Below, one piece after another: positions 27,141 through 39,189 of a stretch of DNA of 64,000 nt. The notes below the pieces were generated by a model. That model ran no database searches. It was not told the origin of the DNA and worked only from the letters and a program-made list of their open reading frames with translations. The first letter of the stretch is position 1, and each line of letters begins with the position of its first letter. This stretch comes from Brachionus manjavacas (Eukaryota; Rotifera; Eurotatoria; Ploima; Brachionidae), in assembly GCA_019054805.1 (NCBI GenBank), contig JAHQIY010000013.1:1550001-1614000 (forward strand), read 5' to 3'. The position numbers and the translations under genes are program-made.

Positions 27141-29612
27141 TTCCCTTTTATTTACATCATTAATTTAAATTGTATTCATTAAACATTTAAAAATTACATT
27201 CCATTAAGTCATTTTCTTCATTGTTTTTTTCATATCTTCATCTTCATTAGGAAAAAAAGTTAACGAGACAAAAAAGTTTTTCAAAATCAATCAATCAAAT
27301 GCCATTTTTTTATTTTAACCAAAAAAGGTTAAAAATATTTTTTATTTTGGTTGAGTAAATTCAAACAGGCAAACTTCTCATTTAATTAGCAAAATATTTT
27401 GGTTTATTTAATTTTTAAACTATAAAATTCCGGCAGCTTTAACTTTAAATACAATTGATATTAATAATAAGTTGTATTTTTTTCATTTCCTTTAAACTTA
27501 AGTTAGTCAAAATTCCAAGAGTAAATTTTTATATAATATAAGAAGAAAATAAATTGGGGAACCAATTGATTAGTAGAGAATAAACAATACTTTGCTGTTA
27601 AATTTCGGTTTTTCCTTGATTTTTCTATTTTCAATTCATTAAGTGCTAAAAAAATTGCGACGCTATTCCAAAAATTCCTGTAATTTGATCTCCTAGTCTA
27701 AAGTTACACTAAAAACCCATTTTTTCTTTGCTTAATCGCAAATTTCTAATATCTAAATTTTAAGAAATAATTGTTTTTTAATATAAAGAAGTCGCTAAGA
27801 AAAATTTCCAATTCTAACTTTTTTACCGTTTCAGACAATCAAACAGATTGATTATGTTTAACAAACAGATTTTTATTTAGATTTTACATAAAATTGATTA
27901 TATTAAAATATTAGAAATATTAACTTGATTTCGACATGTGTTTAAATTGTGAGTTTATTGATTTTTTGGTATTTAGAGATCTTTTAAACGGATTCATCGA
28001 ATAAAGGCTTACCTTTTAGAATAATGAAATATATTCACTGAAAAAAATATGAATAACATTGTCATATAATATTTAAAGCTTCTAAAATTTTCTTTCCTCA
28101 CTTTAGCCTTTGATACGTAGTTTTTTTTAAAACAGACGTTTTTTTGAAAATAAATCACGCATTCTTAATAAATTGTTCGAAAAAGAATTAATTCCTTATA
28201 AATCATATTAAAAGATAAATATTTTTAATATTTCATGACAAAATAAAATTTCTATTTTGTAAAATCAGTTAAGAATCCAAAACAATGTATTAATGTATAT
28301 CTTGGAATTATGACTAATTTTAATTTAAAGCTAATAAAGACAATATAACTTTTTATTGATATTAACTGATATTTAAAGGTAAAGCTGCCGAAATTTTATT
28401 GATATATAATTGAGAAATTTATTCTAAACCTTAATTTTTCTAAATTCAAGGAAAAAAACGATAGATCTTTTTCATTACATTAATAGGGATTTGGTTAAAT
28501 GAAAAACTTTTCAAAAGACGCATGTATTTTCAAAAGTATGAAAATCATATTTTCATCTAGATTTAATTGTTAAATTCAGGAAAGGAAAGTCTTCCGTGGA
28601 TGAAAAAGTTTCTAAGAGCTGACAATACCAATTAATCATTTTCCTATCACATTACCCCAATGGCTAAATCAATTTAATATTTTATCTAATGAAGTTATTA
28701 ATGAGTATTTTAAATCAATAAAATTATCCTTTCGTTAATTAAATAAATAGAAAAATTATCTAAAAAGTAGTTTTTATTCAGTAATTTACCAAAATATTCC
28801 TCAAAAAAAGATTTAAAACTCTGTCTCATAATGACATTGTTTGTTTTTCTGATTAATTTTTATAAATACATCTTATTGAATTCAAAGAAAAATTACTAAA
28901 AGATATCGATATATTGTCAATAATTCATTCTTGTTTTCTTATTTTAAAATTCTATCTTCAATGAAAACAAATACAATCAAAAAATATTTAATATAAAACA
29001 CAAAAAAAAAACAAATGAATTTTATTTAATTAAAAGCAATATCGATAAAGTGTTTTTTCATAACTAAATTAACTCTCTTTCTAACGGAAAAACTATCTGA
29101 AGGTTTAATTAGTATTGTTTTTACTTTATCAAATCTTTTATTATTTGATAATGACGAAAGATTCTATACTAGACAAGTAAAATTTACGAATCATTTCAAA
29201 TTTGTTTAGAATACAGAGTAAAAAATTGAATGCCATTTATTTAATTTAATTTTAAGACAAAAAGAAAGATTTTTAAATATTATTTTTTTTCAGGAATTAA
29301 ATTGATTTTAAACAACAAATTAGATAAAACCTACCACTTCCTATTTAATGGCCGATAGAATTTTTTTTTTATTTTATTATAATTAGGTTTGTTGTCTCCA
29401 TTTGCTTTAAATAGAAAAAAGTAATAATTCAAAAATATAGATTAATTCATGTTGATTTGAGGTCTTAACTGTTTTTATAAAATAGAAGTTTTTATATTGT
29501 CATTAAATATTATCAAATATTTTAATATGATTTAAAAGGATTTAATTCTATTTATGAACAATTTAATAAGAATGCGTGATTAATATTCAAATGAACAACC
29601 ATATATCAACTA
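27141..29612. repeat. AT-rich intergenic tract of diverged dispersed modules, no gene seen
   Basis: There is no coding potential beyond short random ORFs. Several pieces are old, diverged copies of modules found intact further right. 27,150-27,380 resembles 41,430-41,650 in the same orientation. 27,745-28,260 resembles 30,195-30,720 (AGAGATCTTT, GGATTCATC and ACGTAGTTTTT in the same order). 28,570-28,690 resembles 48,380-48,485. The core word GCTGCCGAAATTTTATTG occurs at 28,384, and an inverted variant lies at about 27,430. Confidence 0.7.
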
Positions 29613-29720
29613 CCATTATGAACTATTTAGAATCGGAGAACAGACTAAACGGGATTCCGTTGATTAATAATAGCTTACTTGCTACTACTCCGATTGGTAC
29701 AAGAAGAAACTAAAATTTGT
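29613..29720 (+). pseudogene. Unidentified coding-like fragment, diverged copy
   Basis: This is a diverged copy of the fragment described at 52,634-52,867. It shares CTAAACGGGATTCCG, then a TGATTAATAA stretch and CTACTACTCCGATTGG. I do not recognise the protein family. It is the most diverged of five copies and the closest to the satellite. Confidence 0.5.
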
Positions 29721-29817
29721 TTAAAGGAAATGAAAAAAATATAACATATTATTAACATTGACTGCTATTTAAAGGTAAAAATGCCGAAATTTTATTGTTT
29801 AATAATTATATATAAAT

Positions 29818-29925
29818 AATAGCATGCAGTTGTGGATGCCAGAAAATGATATACCATCCTGTACGGAACTAATCTATCAGATTATATGTTAATCGGAGTA
29901 GAAAAACATTTGATAAAATTCAAAT
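29818..29925 (+). pseudogene. Helitron Rep fragment (short, after the HxH motif)
   Basis: The plus strand reads like LLWMPENDIPS followed by ELIYQII. It matches the stretch just after the HDH motif of the Rep fragment at 38,390-38,713. It ends at the same ATCGGAGTAG stop context found in the other copies. It is too short to be functional and is a passenger of the repeat modules. Confidence 0.6.
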
Positions 29926-30604
29926 AAACATTACTTAAGAATATTAAAATAATGTCGGCAATTCACTATTTTTTTGCCTAATTTAATATGAATTTTTCCC
30001 AAATGGAAACAAATAAAAACGATCTTTCAAAAATTATTTTCCATAAAACGATTAAAAATCAACTAATAATTTAAATTTAATTAAAATGTTTATCAATCAA
30101 GTCAATAAATATTAATATTAATTATCAGTTATATTTACTTGATTTCCCTTAAACTAATGTTAGTTATATTTCCAAGATTTACATTAATTCATATTGATAT
30201 GAAGACTTTCTAATATCTAAAATTTTAAGAAATAATTGTTTAAATATAAAAAAGTCGTTAAGGAAATTTTCCTATTCTAACTTTGTTACAGTTTCAGACA
30301 ATCAAATAAAAAATCTATGTTTAAAAAACAGAATTTTATTTAATTTTACATTGATTATATTTAAAATTGATTATACTTAAGTTTTAGATAAAATATTTAC
30401 TTGATTTTGCCATGTGTTTAAGTTGTGAGTATATTGATTTATTTGTATTTAGAGATCTTTGAAACGGATTCATCCAATAAAGACTTACCTTTAAGAATAA
30501 TGCAATGTATTCACTGAAAAAAAAATTAATAACATTGTCAAATAATTTCTAAAACTTCTAAAATTTTCTTCCCTCACTTTAGCCTTTGTTACGTAGTTTT
30601 TATA
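29926..30604. repeat. AT-rich dispersed module, no gene seen
   Basis: The text CTTAAGAATAT followed by GTCGGCAATTCACTATTTT, then AAACGATTAAAAA, is the standard module that follows Helitron tail fragments elsewhere (35,720-35,890, 61,620-61,790). A jump then leads to the GAAGACTTTCTAATATC module at about 30,200, shared with 41,830 and 52,205. Confidence 0.7.
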
Positions 30605-32966
30605 AAACAGACGTTCATTTGAATATTAATAACGCATTCTTAAAAAATTGTTCATAAAAAGATGTAAATCCTTTTAAATCATATTAAAAAATAAATAATT
30701 GACTTTCCAACTTAAAAGGCTTTTAAAAGACTTTCCGTTTCTGAATTAAACAATTTATTCAATGTAAATATATTGCATGATAATGTCATTTTAAATATGA
30801 AAGCTCATATAATTTTTATTCCCTGACTGAAGCCGTTGTTCCATAATCTTTATTTCATTACAGACGTTAAATAAAATATTAATCAAGATCTCTAGATATA
30901 TTTTTCATAAATACTAACTAGTCCTTTAAAATTATTATAAGACTTATTTATTTGATAATATTTCATGCCAATGTAAAATCTTGCAATTTTAAAATCAGTC
31001 ATCGATCCAAAATGAATTAATGTAAATCTTGGAATAATAACTAATTTTAATTTAAAACTATTGTAAAAAAATTTAACTTTTTATTAATATTGACTGCTAT
31101 TTAAAGGAAGAGCTGCCGAAATTTTATTGATAAATAGTTGAGAAAGTGAAACAATTGAGCTTGTTTGTATAAAATTAATTCCAAACCTTGAGTAATTATA
31201 AATGAAAATATTTCTCTATGTCTTCATGTGTTTAATTAAAATAATTGCATTTTAGTTAAAAATCGAGCTGTTTTGTCTCTTGTTTAGAGTTTATCTTTTT
31301 TTTTAAGAAAAATAAATATTGCTGAAAAAAATGTTTAATATGTGATAAATGTTATTTTAAAGGGAATTTAATAAATTCTTTGAATATTGGATTATATATG
31401 TTTCAATTGAAAGAGATTCATTTAAAATAAGAAATCAAAAGTAAATTTTTGAAAATTTATAGATATCTTTACGTAATGATCTTCTGAATTAATACATATG
31501 TATTTATAAATATTAAAGTAATCTAATAAAATTAAGTTTATTTCCTATATTCGAAGAGTATTTTGGTAAATAACTAGATAAATACTTTTGTTTAGAGTTA
31601 GATAGAAAATATTTGATCGAATATTTTATTTTACTTAACCAAAGATAATTTTATTAATACATATATATTTATTTTTAATCAGAATCAATACTAATCATTT
31701 GATTTTATTTCTTAAACATTAATTATTTGTGTTCTTCTATCTTTTTACTAAATAAATCAAAATTCGTTTTTGATTTTAAGTACATACATGAATATAAATT
31801 AATAGTGTTATTTTCACATGATTTTTTCAAATTTTACCGACACATTGCAACTATTTCGTTTACATTCCCTTCACTAAAATTTTTCTCCAAAAAACATACT
31901 AGTAAGTAACTAATGTCAAAATCGATTATGTTTACTAAACTTGTTTCATAAAGAATTGAGAAATAGCAATAGTGAATAATTTAAGTTGGTTGTGATTAGA
32001 TGATTAAAACTTTAATAGAGCTGATGAATATTTGTCAAGTTAATAACTCGTCGAATGATCTACATTTGTGTTAAATACTAATAAACTGTTTAGCAATAAA
32101 TAATTCATTATATTTCCTAAAATGAAATCTATAGAATATTAGAAAAATATTTTAATCGATTTTATGTAAAATCTAAATAAAATTCTGTTTCTTAAACATA
32201 TATTTTTTATTTGATTGTCTGAAACGGTAACAAAGTTAGAATAGGAAAATTTCCTTAACGACTTTTTTATATTTAAAAAATTATTTCTTAAAATTTTAGA
32301 TATTAGAAAGTCTTCATTTCAACATGAATTAATGTAGATCTAGGAAATATAACTAACATTCGTTTAAAGGAAATCAATTAAATTTAACTGATAATTACTA
32401 TTAACTGCTATTTAAAGTTAAAGCTGCTAAGTTAATAATTTAAACCAAAATTTTTCGATAATTAATTGAGTAAGTGATATGTTTGGGCTAGTTTGCCTTT
32501 GATTGAGTTTGAAAAACTTTTTTGTCTCGTTAATCTTTTATTCCTTATGATGATGAAAAAAGGAAAAAAAACAAAGAACAAAATGACTTAATTGAATTGA
32601 ATTTTTAAATATTTAATTAATACCATTTAAATTAATGATTGAATAAAAGCATTCTTTATAAAATTTGAATCATTTAATTTTCTGCGTAAATTAAAAAAAT
32701 TGAAATCAAATGATTTAAAAATCGTATTTGCCGTCAAAATCGAATAATAGAATATTTGATAACGAAATAACAATAATAATTAGACTTTCAATTATTTAAT
32801 AATGAAAACGGACTTGATTGATAAACATTTTAATTAAATTAAAATTATAAGTTATTTTTTAATCGTTTTATTGAAAATAATTTTGGAAAGATTGATTTTA
32901 TTTGTTTCCGTTTGGGAAAAATTCATTTTAAATTAAGCAAAAAAATAGTGAATTGCCGACAACATT

Positions 32967-33453
32967 GTACATTCTGGAACACATGTTAGGCCGAGATAAA
33001 TATGGCTGACCTGCAACCAAAGTTTGTTGAAATTCAGGCCAGCTGGGATTTGACGTAAATGTTTTAAAGTAATCGGCCTTACCAAATCTTCCAAATAATT
33101 ACAATGCATCGGAATAATGTTATTTCATGGCTCAATCACTGCCATCAAACGTAGATGGTGGAATATAAGCCCTGTCAATTCTCTCTTCAAGATTTTAATT
33201 ACTATTAACACGATCCATTACGCCCCGATAGTCCATTATTCTTAAACAAGATTGATTAATACGAAGAAATTTTAATTTGTTCTTTTATAATCCGTGAACA
33301 AACCACATATTCTTGAAATAATTTGCTCATTTTAAAAATAGAATTGTGACAATTCAATCGAATGTGTAAACGATGCTTGTAATAATAAATGTTATATTCT
33401 TTCAAAGTTACTCTTGAATTTGTAGTCAAATGAACTTGATTATGTTGATAACC
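32967..33453 (-). pseudogene. Helitron Rep-region pseudogene, copy A
   Basis: Read on the minus strand from 33,453, it gives NQVHLTTNSRVTL, then EYNIYYYKHR, NCHNSIFKMS and EYVVCSRII. Further on come NPSWPEFQQTL-like sequence and the start of the QPYLSRPNMC segment. These are the N-terminal part of the Helitron helicase-like protein. A poly-A-containing insertion cuts off its 5' side at 33,454. A ~239-bp deletion removes the part with the HxH motif, which copy C (43,118-43,786) retains. Stops and frameshifts make it non-functional. Confidence 0.75.
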
Positions 33454-33817
33454 CTATTTATAAAAAAAAAAAAAAAAAAAAAAAAAATTTATATTTACCA
33501 AATTGCCATTAAACCAGTTCTTTGTTACTACTTTTATTTTGGTTTGAATTTTTTTTTTTTCAAAACTTGAGAAAACCAAAAAAAAAAAAAAAAATACTAT
33601 CGAAAAACAAAATTTGAAAATTTATTTTTAGTATTTTTTTTAATTCATCAAAATCATGTGACAAACATTTAAATCATAATTCATTCAAATTAATGTGTTT
33701 CTTTTTTCTAGAAAGACAAAACTTAACTTTACTTTATTTTATTCTACTTTCTATATTTTCTTTACATCACCCTTGCGGTGTTTATTGAATAAATAATAAT
33801 AATAATAATAATAATTA
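33454..33817 (+). mobile_element. Probable 3' tail of a non-LTR retrotransposon
   Basis: About 365 bp of foreign sequence replaces Helitron sequence here (compare 39,062-39,189 in copy B). It contains a 26-A run at 33,462-33,487 and further A and T tracts. Near the end is CACCCTTGCGGTGTTTATTG followed by AATAAATAATAATAAT, a short trinucleotide tail. Simple AAT/TAA tails are typical of some non-LTR retrotransposon clades (the I group, for example). No reverse transcriptase sequence is present, so the assignment rests on the tail alone. Copy: 42,750-43,117, inverted. Confidence 0.45.
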
Positions 33818-34225
33818 TGAGTAATTTATAAAATAAGTTAATACCTTAAATAAACATTAAATGATGGAAATTTTGTAATAATAACTTATTTTTATTTAAA
33901 GCATTTAAAGACAATATTTCTGATATAAATTATAATTTTACTTCCATATAATGATAAATAAATTTTGGCAAGTGAGTTTGTGATACCTTTGGGCTATTTT
34001 ACTAAAATAAAACCATTACATAACCAAAAAAATTAAATTCAAAAATCTAAAAACTAATTTTTACTCAGAAGTTTTTCGATTCTTGGAGGATTAAAGGATC
34101 TTTAAATTGTGGATTTAAAAAAAAACTCAGAATTAATTTCCCAGTCAAGAGTATTAATAATCAGTAATTATTATTTATTCAATGTAATAATAATGCAAAA
34201 AACTGTCATTTTAAAAGACTATTAA

Positions 34226-34253
34226 AATTACTTCCTCACTTAAGGAAGTAATT
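34226..34253. repeat. Perfect 11-bp stem hairpin in a repeated module
   Basis: AATTACTTCCT and AGGAAGTAATT flank a 6-nt spacer (CACTTA). Copies lie near 39,605, 55,055 and 60,715. The copy near 42,310 has a broken arm (GGAGGCAATT). It may be a structural or terminal feature of the module family; its function is unknown. Confidence 0.6.
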
Positions 34254-35589
34254 AATATAATCAGAAGTTAAATAATATTTTGATGATGCTTTCTAGATTA
34301 ATTGTTCAATAAAACAATCTCTTACAATCATTATATGACTTATTTATTTGATAATATTTCGTGCTTATGTGAAAACTGGCAATTTATAAAATCAGCAAGA
34401 ATTAATGTAAATTTTGGAATTTTATCAAATATTAGTTTAAAAGAAATGAAAAAAATATAACTTTATTATTAACATTAAATGCTGTTTTAAGATAAAGCTG
34501 CCGAAATTTTATTGTTTAATGATTAAAAAAATTAAAATTTTTTGCATATTAATTATTGTCTTAAGTAAAATTGTTTCAGAGACGTTTGTCTGACATAAAG
34601 AACCTTAAATAGTGCATTTCCAACTAACAAATGTGCTACTAATTGGTTTTCCAATGTTAGGTCAGGAAACATGGTTGAAACGAAACAGTTAAATGTGTTA
34701 AGTAAACCGGGAAAGAATCTAGACGAGACATTGATTTGAATATATATTCATTAATTAGCAACATCATCGAAATTAGAAAGAGTATGTGAAAACTAAGTGG
34801 AAAAAAAATTTCAGGGCTTAAAATAAAATGATTTTGATAAGATCAAATGGTACGAATTTATTATGAGATTATATACTTGTCTTTCTGTAAATCATGAAAA
34901 ATTCAAGTTGAAACAACGCTTCCAATTTTATATGAATAACGTATCACTTATTTAGTTATTAAATCTTTTTCTAATATTGAAAAAAGTAATTTTATTTTCT
35001 TTAAACTCAAAAAATAGATCTTTTTTTTTTGGGTTGGAAATTTAATTCCCAGCCAAGAGTAATCTGTAATTTTCATTTTAATATTACAGATATTACTTAA
35101 ATTTTTATTACAGATTAGAAATACTCTTGAATGTAATTTAGATTTAATTTAATTTAATTTTAAATTAATCACTTAACGCTACGTAATTTTTATCACAGAG
35201 GATAAATAAAATATCGACCATGCTCTCTAGATAAATAGTTCGATAATGCAAACTAATCATCTAGAATCATTATAAGACTTTTATATTTGATATTATTTCA
35301 TGTTAAAGTAAAAACTGGAAAATTATAAAATCAGCTTAGTCTTCATATCAACATGTATTAATGTAAATCTTTGAATTAAAACTAAAATTTGTTTAAAGGA
35401 AATGAAAAAAATATAACTTAAAATTAACATTGACTGCTATTTAAAGGTAAAAATGCCAAAATTTTATTGTTTAATAATTTAATAAAAAAAAAATTTTGCT
35501 AATTAATTGAGTAAGTGATACGTTTGGGCTAGTTTGCCTATTTGATATCACTCAAATAAGATAAATAATATTTTTTAATCCATTTTTCG

Positions 35590-35700
35590 TTAAAATATAT
35601 AAATAATAGCATGTTGTTGTGGATGCGAGAAAATGATATACCATCCTTTCAGGAACTAATAGATCAGATTAAATGCAAATCGGAGTAGAAAAACATTTGA
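35590..35700 (+). pseudogene. Helitron Rep fragment (short)
   Basis: This is the post-HxH stretch (LLWMREND, then IPS, ELIDQI), ending in the shared CGGAGTAG stop. Its upstream side is joined to non-Helitron sequence (ATATAAATAATAGCATG) at the same point as in the copies at 40,985, 51,360 and 61,515. The junction therefore predates the module duplications. Confidence 0.65.
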
Positions 35701-36165
35701 AAAAATTCAAATAAACATTACTTAAGAATATCTAAAAATTGTCGGCAATTCACTATTTTTTTGCTTAATTTAATATGAATTTTTCCCATTTTTCCCGGAA
35801 ACAAATAAAATCGATCCAAAATTATTTTCCATAAAACGATTAAAAAATAACTTATAATTTTAATTTAATTTAAAATGTTTATCAATCAAGTCCGTTTTCA
35901 TTATTAAATAATTGAAAGTCCAATTATTATTGTTATTTCGTTATCAAATATTCCATTATTCAGTTTTGAAGGCAAATACGATTTTAAAATCATTTGATTT
36001 CAATTTTATTTAATTTACGCAGAAAATTTGATGATTTAATGATTCAAATTTTATAAAGAATGCTTTTATTCAATCATTAATTTAAATAATATTTATTATA
36101 TATTTAAAAGTTCAATTCAATTAAGTAATTTTCTTCTTTGTTTTTTTCATATTTTCATCTTCATA

Positions 36166-38389
36166 ACGTAAAGATATCTATAAATTTTCAAAAATTTACT
36201 TTTGTTATCTTATTTTAAAATGAATCTCTTTCAATAGAAACAAATATAATCCAATATTCAAAGAATTTATTGAATTCCCTTTTAAATAACATTTATCACA
36301 TATTAAACATTTTTTTTCAGCAATATTTATTCTTTTTAAAAAAAAAAGACATAAAAGACAAAACAGCTTGATCATTAACTAAAATGCAATTATTTTAATT
36401 AAACACTTAAAGACATTGAGAAATATTTTTATTTATAATTACTCAAGGTTTGGGATTAATTTTATACAAACAAGCTCAATTGTTTCACTTTCTCAATTAT
36501 TTATTAATAAAGTTTCGGCAGCTCTACCTTTAAATAGCAGTCAATATTAATAAAAAGTTAAATTTTTTTACAATAGTTTTAAATTAAAATTAGTTATTAT
36601 TCCAAGATTTACATTAATTCATTTTGATTCGATGACTGATTTTAAAATTGCTAGATTTTTCATTGGCATGAAAAATTGTCAAACAAATAAGTCTTATAAT
36701 GATTTTAGAGGATTAGTTATTATTTATGAAAAATTTATCAAGACATTTTGATTAATATTTTATTTAACGTCTGTAATTAAATAAAGATTATGGAACAACG
36801 GCTTAAGTCAGGGAAGAAAAATTATATGACATATAGCTTTCTTAATTAAAATGACACTATCATGCTTTATATTTACATTGAATAAATTGTTTAATTCAGA
36901 AACGGAAAGCCTCCTTGGGAAGAAAAAGTTTCAAAGGATGAAAATACCAATTAATCATTTTACTTTCACGTTACACCCATGGCTGAATCAATTTAATATT
37001 TAATCTAATATTTAAAACAATTAACAATGGTACACAAATTTGGAAGATTTTGAACTGAACTACCATAAAGAATTGGAGAATAGACTAAACGGGATTCCGC
37101 TGATTAATAAAAGACTACTATCTACTACTCCGATTGGTACAAGAAAAATTTTACCATTCAACTTGAACTGATGCAACTTGTCATGAAATATAATCAATTA
37201 TTTATCTTTATATATGATTAAAAAGGATTTACATCTTTTTATGAACAATTTTTTAAGAATGTGTTATTAATATTCAAATGAACGTCTGTTTTAAAAAAAG
37301 TATGTAACAAAGTCTTAAGTGAGGGAAGAAAATTTTAGAAGTTTTAGAAATTATTTGACAATGTTATTAATTTTTTTTTCAGTGAATACATTGCATTATT
37401 CTTAAAGGTAAGTCTTTATTGGATGAATCCGTTTCAAAGATCTCTAAACACAAATAAATTTATATACTCACCACTTAAACACATGGCAAAATCAAGTTAA
37501 TATTTTATCTAAAATTTAAGTATAATCAATTTTATATGAAATCTAAATAAAATTCTGTTTCTTAAACATAGATTTTTTATTTGAATGTCCGAAATGTAAG
37601 CAAAGTTAGAATAGGAAAATTTCCTTAACGACTTCTTGATATTTAAACAATTATTTCTTAAAATTTTAGATATTAGAAAGTCTTCATATCAATATGAATT
37701 ATCGTAATTCTTGGAAATATAACTAATATTAGTTTAAGGGAAATCAAGTAAATATAACTGATAATTAATATTAACTGATAATTAAAGTTATAGCTGCTAA
37801 GTTAATAATTATATAAACCAAAATTTTGGATATTTAATTGAGTAAGTGATATGTTTGGGCTAGTTTGCCTGTTTGAATCTAATCAACCAAAATAAATAAT
37901 AAAATTTAAGATTTTTGCGTTAAAATAAAATAATGGCATTCGATTGATTTATTTTGAAAAGCTTTTTTGTCTCGTTAATCTTTTTTTCCTTAAGAAGATG
38001 AAAATATGAAAAAAACAAACAAGAAAATTACTTAATTGAATTGAATTTTTAAATATTTATTAAATACCATTTAAATTAATGATGGAATAAAACAATTCTT
38101 TACAAAATTTGAATCATTGATTCATTTAATTTTCTGCGTAAATTAAATAAAATTGAAATCAAATGATTTTAAAATCGTATTTGCCTTACTTTGATTTATA
38201 ATCGTATTTGCGGACTTGATTGATAAACATTTTAATTAAATTAAAATTATAAGTTATTTTTTAATCGTTTTATTGAAAATAATTTTGGATCGATCTTATT
38301 TGTTTCCGTTTGGGAAAAATTCATATTAAATTGCCGACAATATTTAGATATTCTTAAGTAATGTTTATTTAAATTTTTCAAATCTTTTT
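36166..38389 (+). repeat. AT-rich module chain, direct copy of 62,060-64,000
   Basis: The wider stretch 35,541-38,100 is collinear with 61,444-64,000 at an offset of ~25,904 bp. It is also collinear, inverted, with 51,786-54,342. It carries the core word inverted at 36,513, the unidentified coding-like fragment at 37,024-37,200, and a ~40-bp module CTCTAAACACAAATAAAT near 37,440. No other gene is seen. Confidence 0.8.
37024..37200 (+). pseudogene. Unidentified coding-like fragment
   Basis: The plus-strand frame reads WYTNLEDFELNYHKELENR, then LNGIPLINK. It then loses register with the longer reading at 52,634-52,849, because one A is missing in the run before GACTACTATC. Four near-identical copies exist (here, 48,507, 52,690 on the minus strand, 62,925), plus a diverged one at 29,613. 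I do not recognise the family. Confidence 0.5.
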
Positions 38390-39189
38390 CTACTCCGATT
38401 TGAATATAATCTGATCAATTAGTTCCCGAAATGATGGTATATCATTTTCTCGCATCAACAACAGCATATGATCATGTGGAAGTCCTCTCTTTTGATATAA
38501 CTTCACTCCAACAAAAGCCTCTAACACTGCCATATTGTGTTCGGGGTTCAGATCCTTCCAGAACTCACAGAACTTCAAATTGTACATTCTGGAACACATG
38601 TTAGGCCGAGATAAATATGGCTGACCTGCAGCCAAAGTTTGTTGAAGTTCAGGCCGGCTGGGATTTGACGTAAATGCTATAAAGTAATCGGCTTTACCAA
38701 ATCTTCCAAATAGTTACAATGCATCGTAATTTGTTTCATGGCTCTATCACTGCCTTCAAACGTAGATGGTGGAATCTAAGCCCTGTCAATTCTCTCTTCA
38801 AGATTTTAATTACTATTAACACAATCCATTACGCCCCGATAGTCCATTATTCTTAAACAAGATTGATTAATACGAAGAAATTTAAATTTGTTCTTTTATA
38901 ATCCGTGAACAAACCACATATTCTTGAAATAGTTTGCTCATTTTAAAAATAGAATTGTGACAATTCAATCGAATGTGGAAACGATGCTTGTAATAATAAA
39001 TGTTATATTCTATCAAAGTTACTCTTGAATTTGTAGTCAAATGAACTTGATTATGTTGATAACGCTCATCATAGCCAGATTCACCATATAGAAAAAGCAA
39101 TGGAAAACACATAGGATCACAATTTGGGTTCCTCAATTCAATGCTTTGCATATTATTATTTGGACGTTGTGGTACATGTCCTAGATATA
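38390..39189 (-). pseudogene. Helitron Rep/helicase N-terminal region, most complete copy (B)
   Basis: Two open segments on the minus strand belong to the N-terminal region of a Helitron rolling-circle transposase. The first (39,189 to 38,882) reads GHVPQRPNNNMQSIELRNPN, then CDPMCFPLLF, GESGYDE and NSRVTL. The second is open from 38,713 to 38,390. It contains GRFGKADYFIAFTSNP (matching the family's FITFTCNP-type motif), QQTLAAGQPYLSRPNMC, and the HUH metal-binding motif in YQKRGLPHDH. The stretch between them is broken by stops and frame changes, including a TAA just before LFGRFG. The protein stops (TAG, 38,390-38,392) right after LIDQIIFKSE. The catalytic tyrosines, the helicase and everything downstream are therefore absent. 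It is clearly a dead fragment; the family assignment is strong. Confidence 0.88.

Larger units (their letters stand above)
30605..34643 (+). repeat. Large inverted repeat 1, left arm (~4.0 kb)
   Basis: Its reverse complement is found at 41,942-46,198. Matching landmarks include AAAACAGACGTTCATTTG (30,606) with its complement near 46,190, and GTTGGTTGTGATTAGATG (31,985) with 44,818. A third pair is the Helitron text near 32,979 with 43,585. The coordinate sum is 76,803 in the outer part and about 76,565-76,585 further in. The change reflects ~239 bp present only in the right arm. Both ends of this arm continue into standard module sequence, so the left arm looks like the template. Confidence 0.88.
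33818..36165 (+). repeat. 2.3-kb module, direct copy of 39,190-41,515
   Basis: From GAGTAATTTATAAAATAAG onward this matches 39,192 and onward at an offset of ~5,375-5,390 bp. It ends where CATATTTTCATCTTC continues as ATAACG here but as TTAAGG at 41,515. It includes the hairpin at 34,226-34,253 and the core word GCTGCCGAAATTTTATTG near 34,497. A conserved stretch with GAATCTAGACGAGAC lies at about 34,715. No gene is seen apart from the short Rep fragment at 35,590-35,700. Confidence 0.85.

Noticed and set aside
31727..31909. 60-codon ORF (MCSSIFLLNKSKF) and its inverted twin at 44,894-45,076
   Set aside because: The pair is identical because it lies in the arms of inverted repeat 1. Related modules at 47.3, 57.0 and 58.7 kb do not keep the frame. 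No recognisable domain.
38390..39189. Functional Helitron transposase
   Set aside because: Only the N-terminal part remains, interrupted by stops. It is truncated after the HxH region, with no catalytic tyrosines or helicase. I could not recognise Helitron 5' TC or 3' hairpin-CTRR ends around it.
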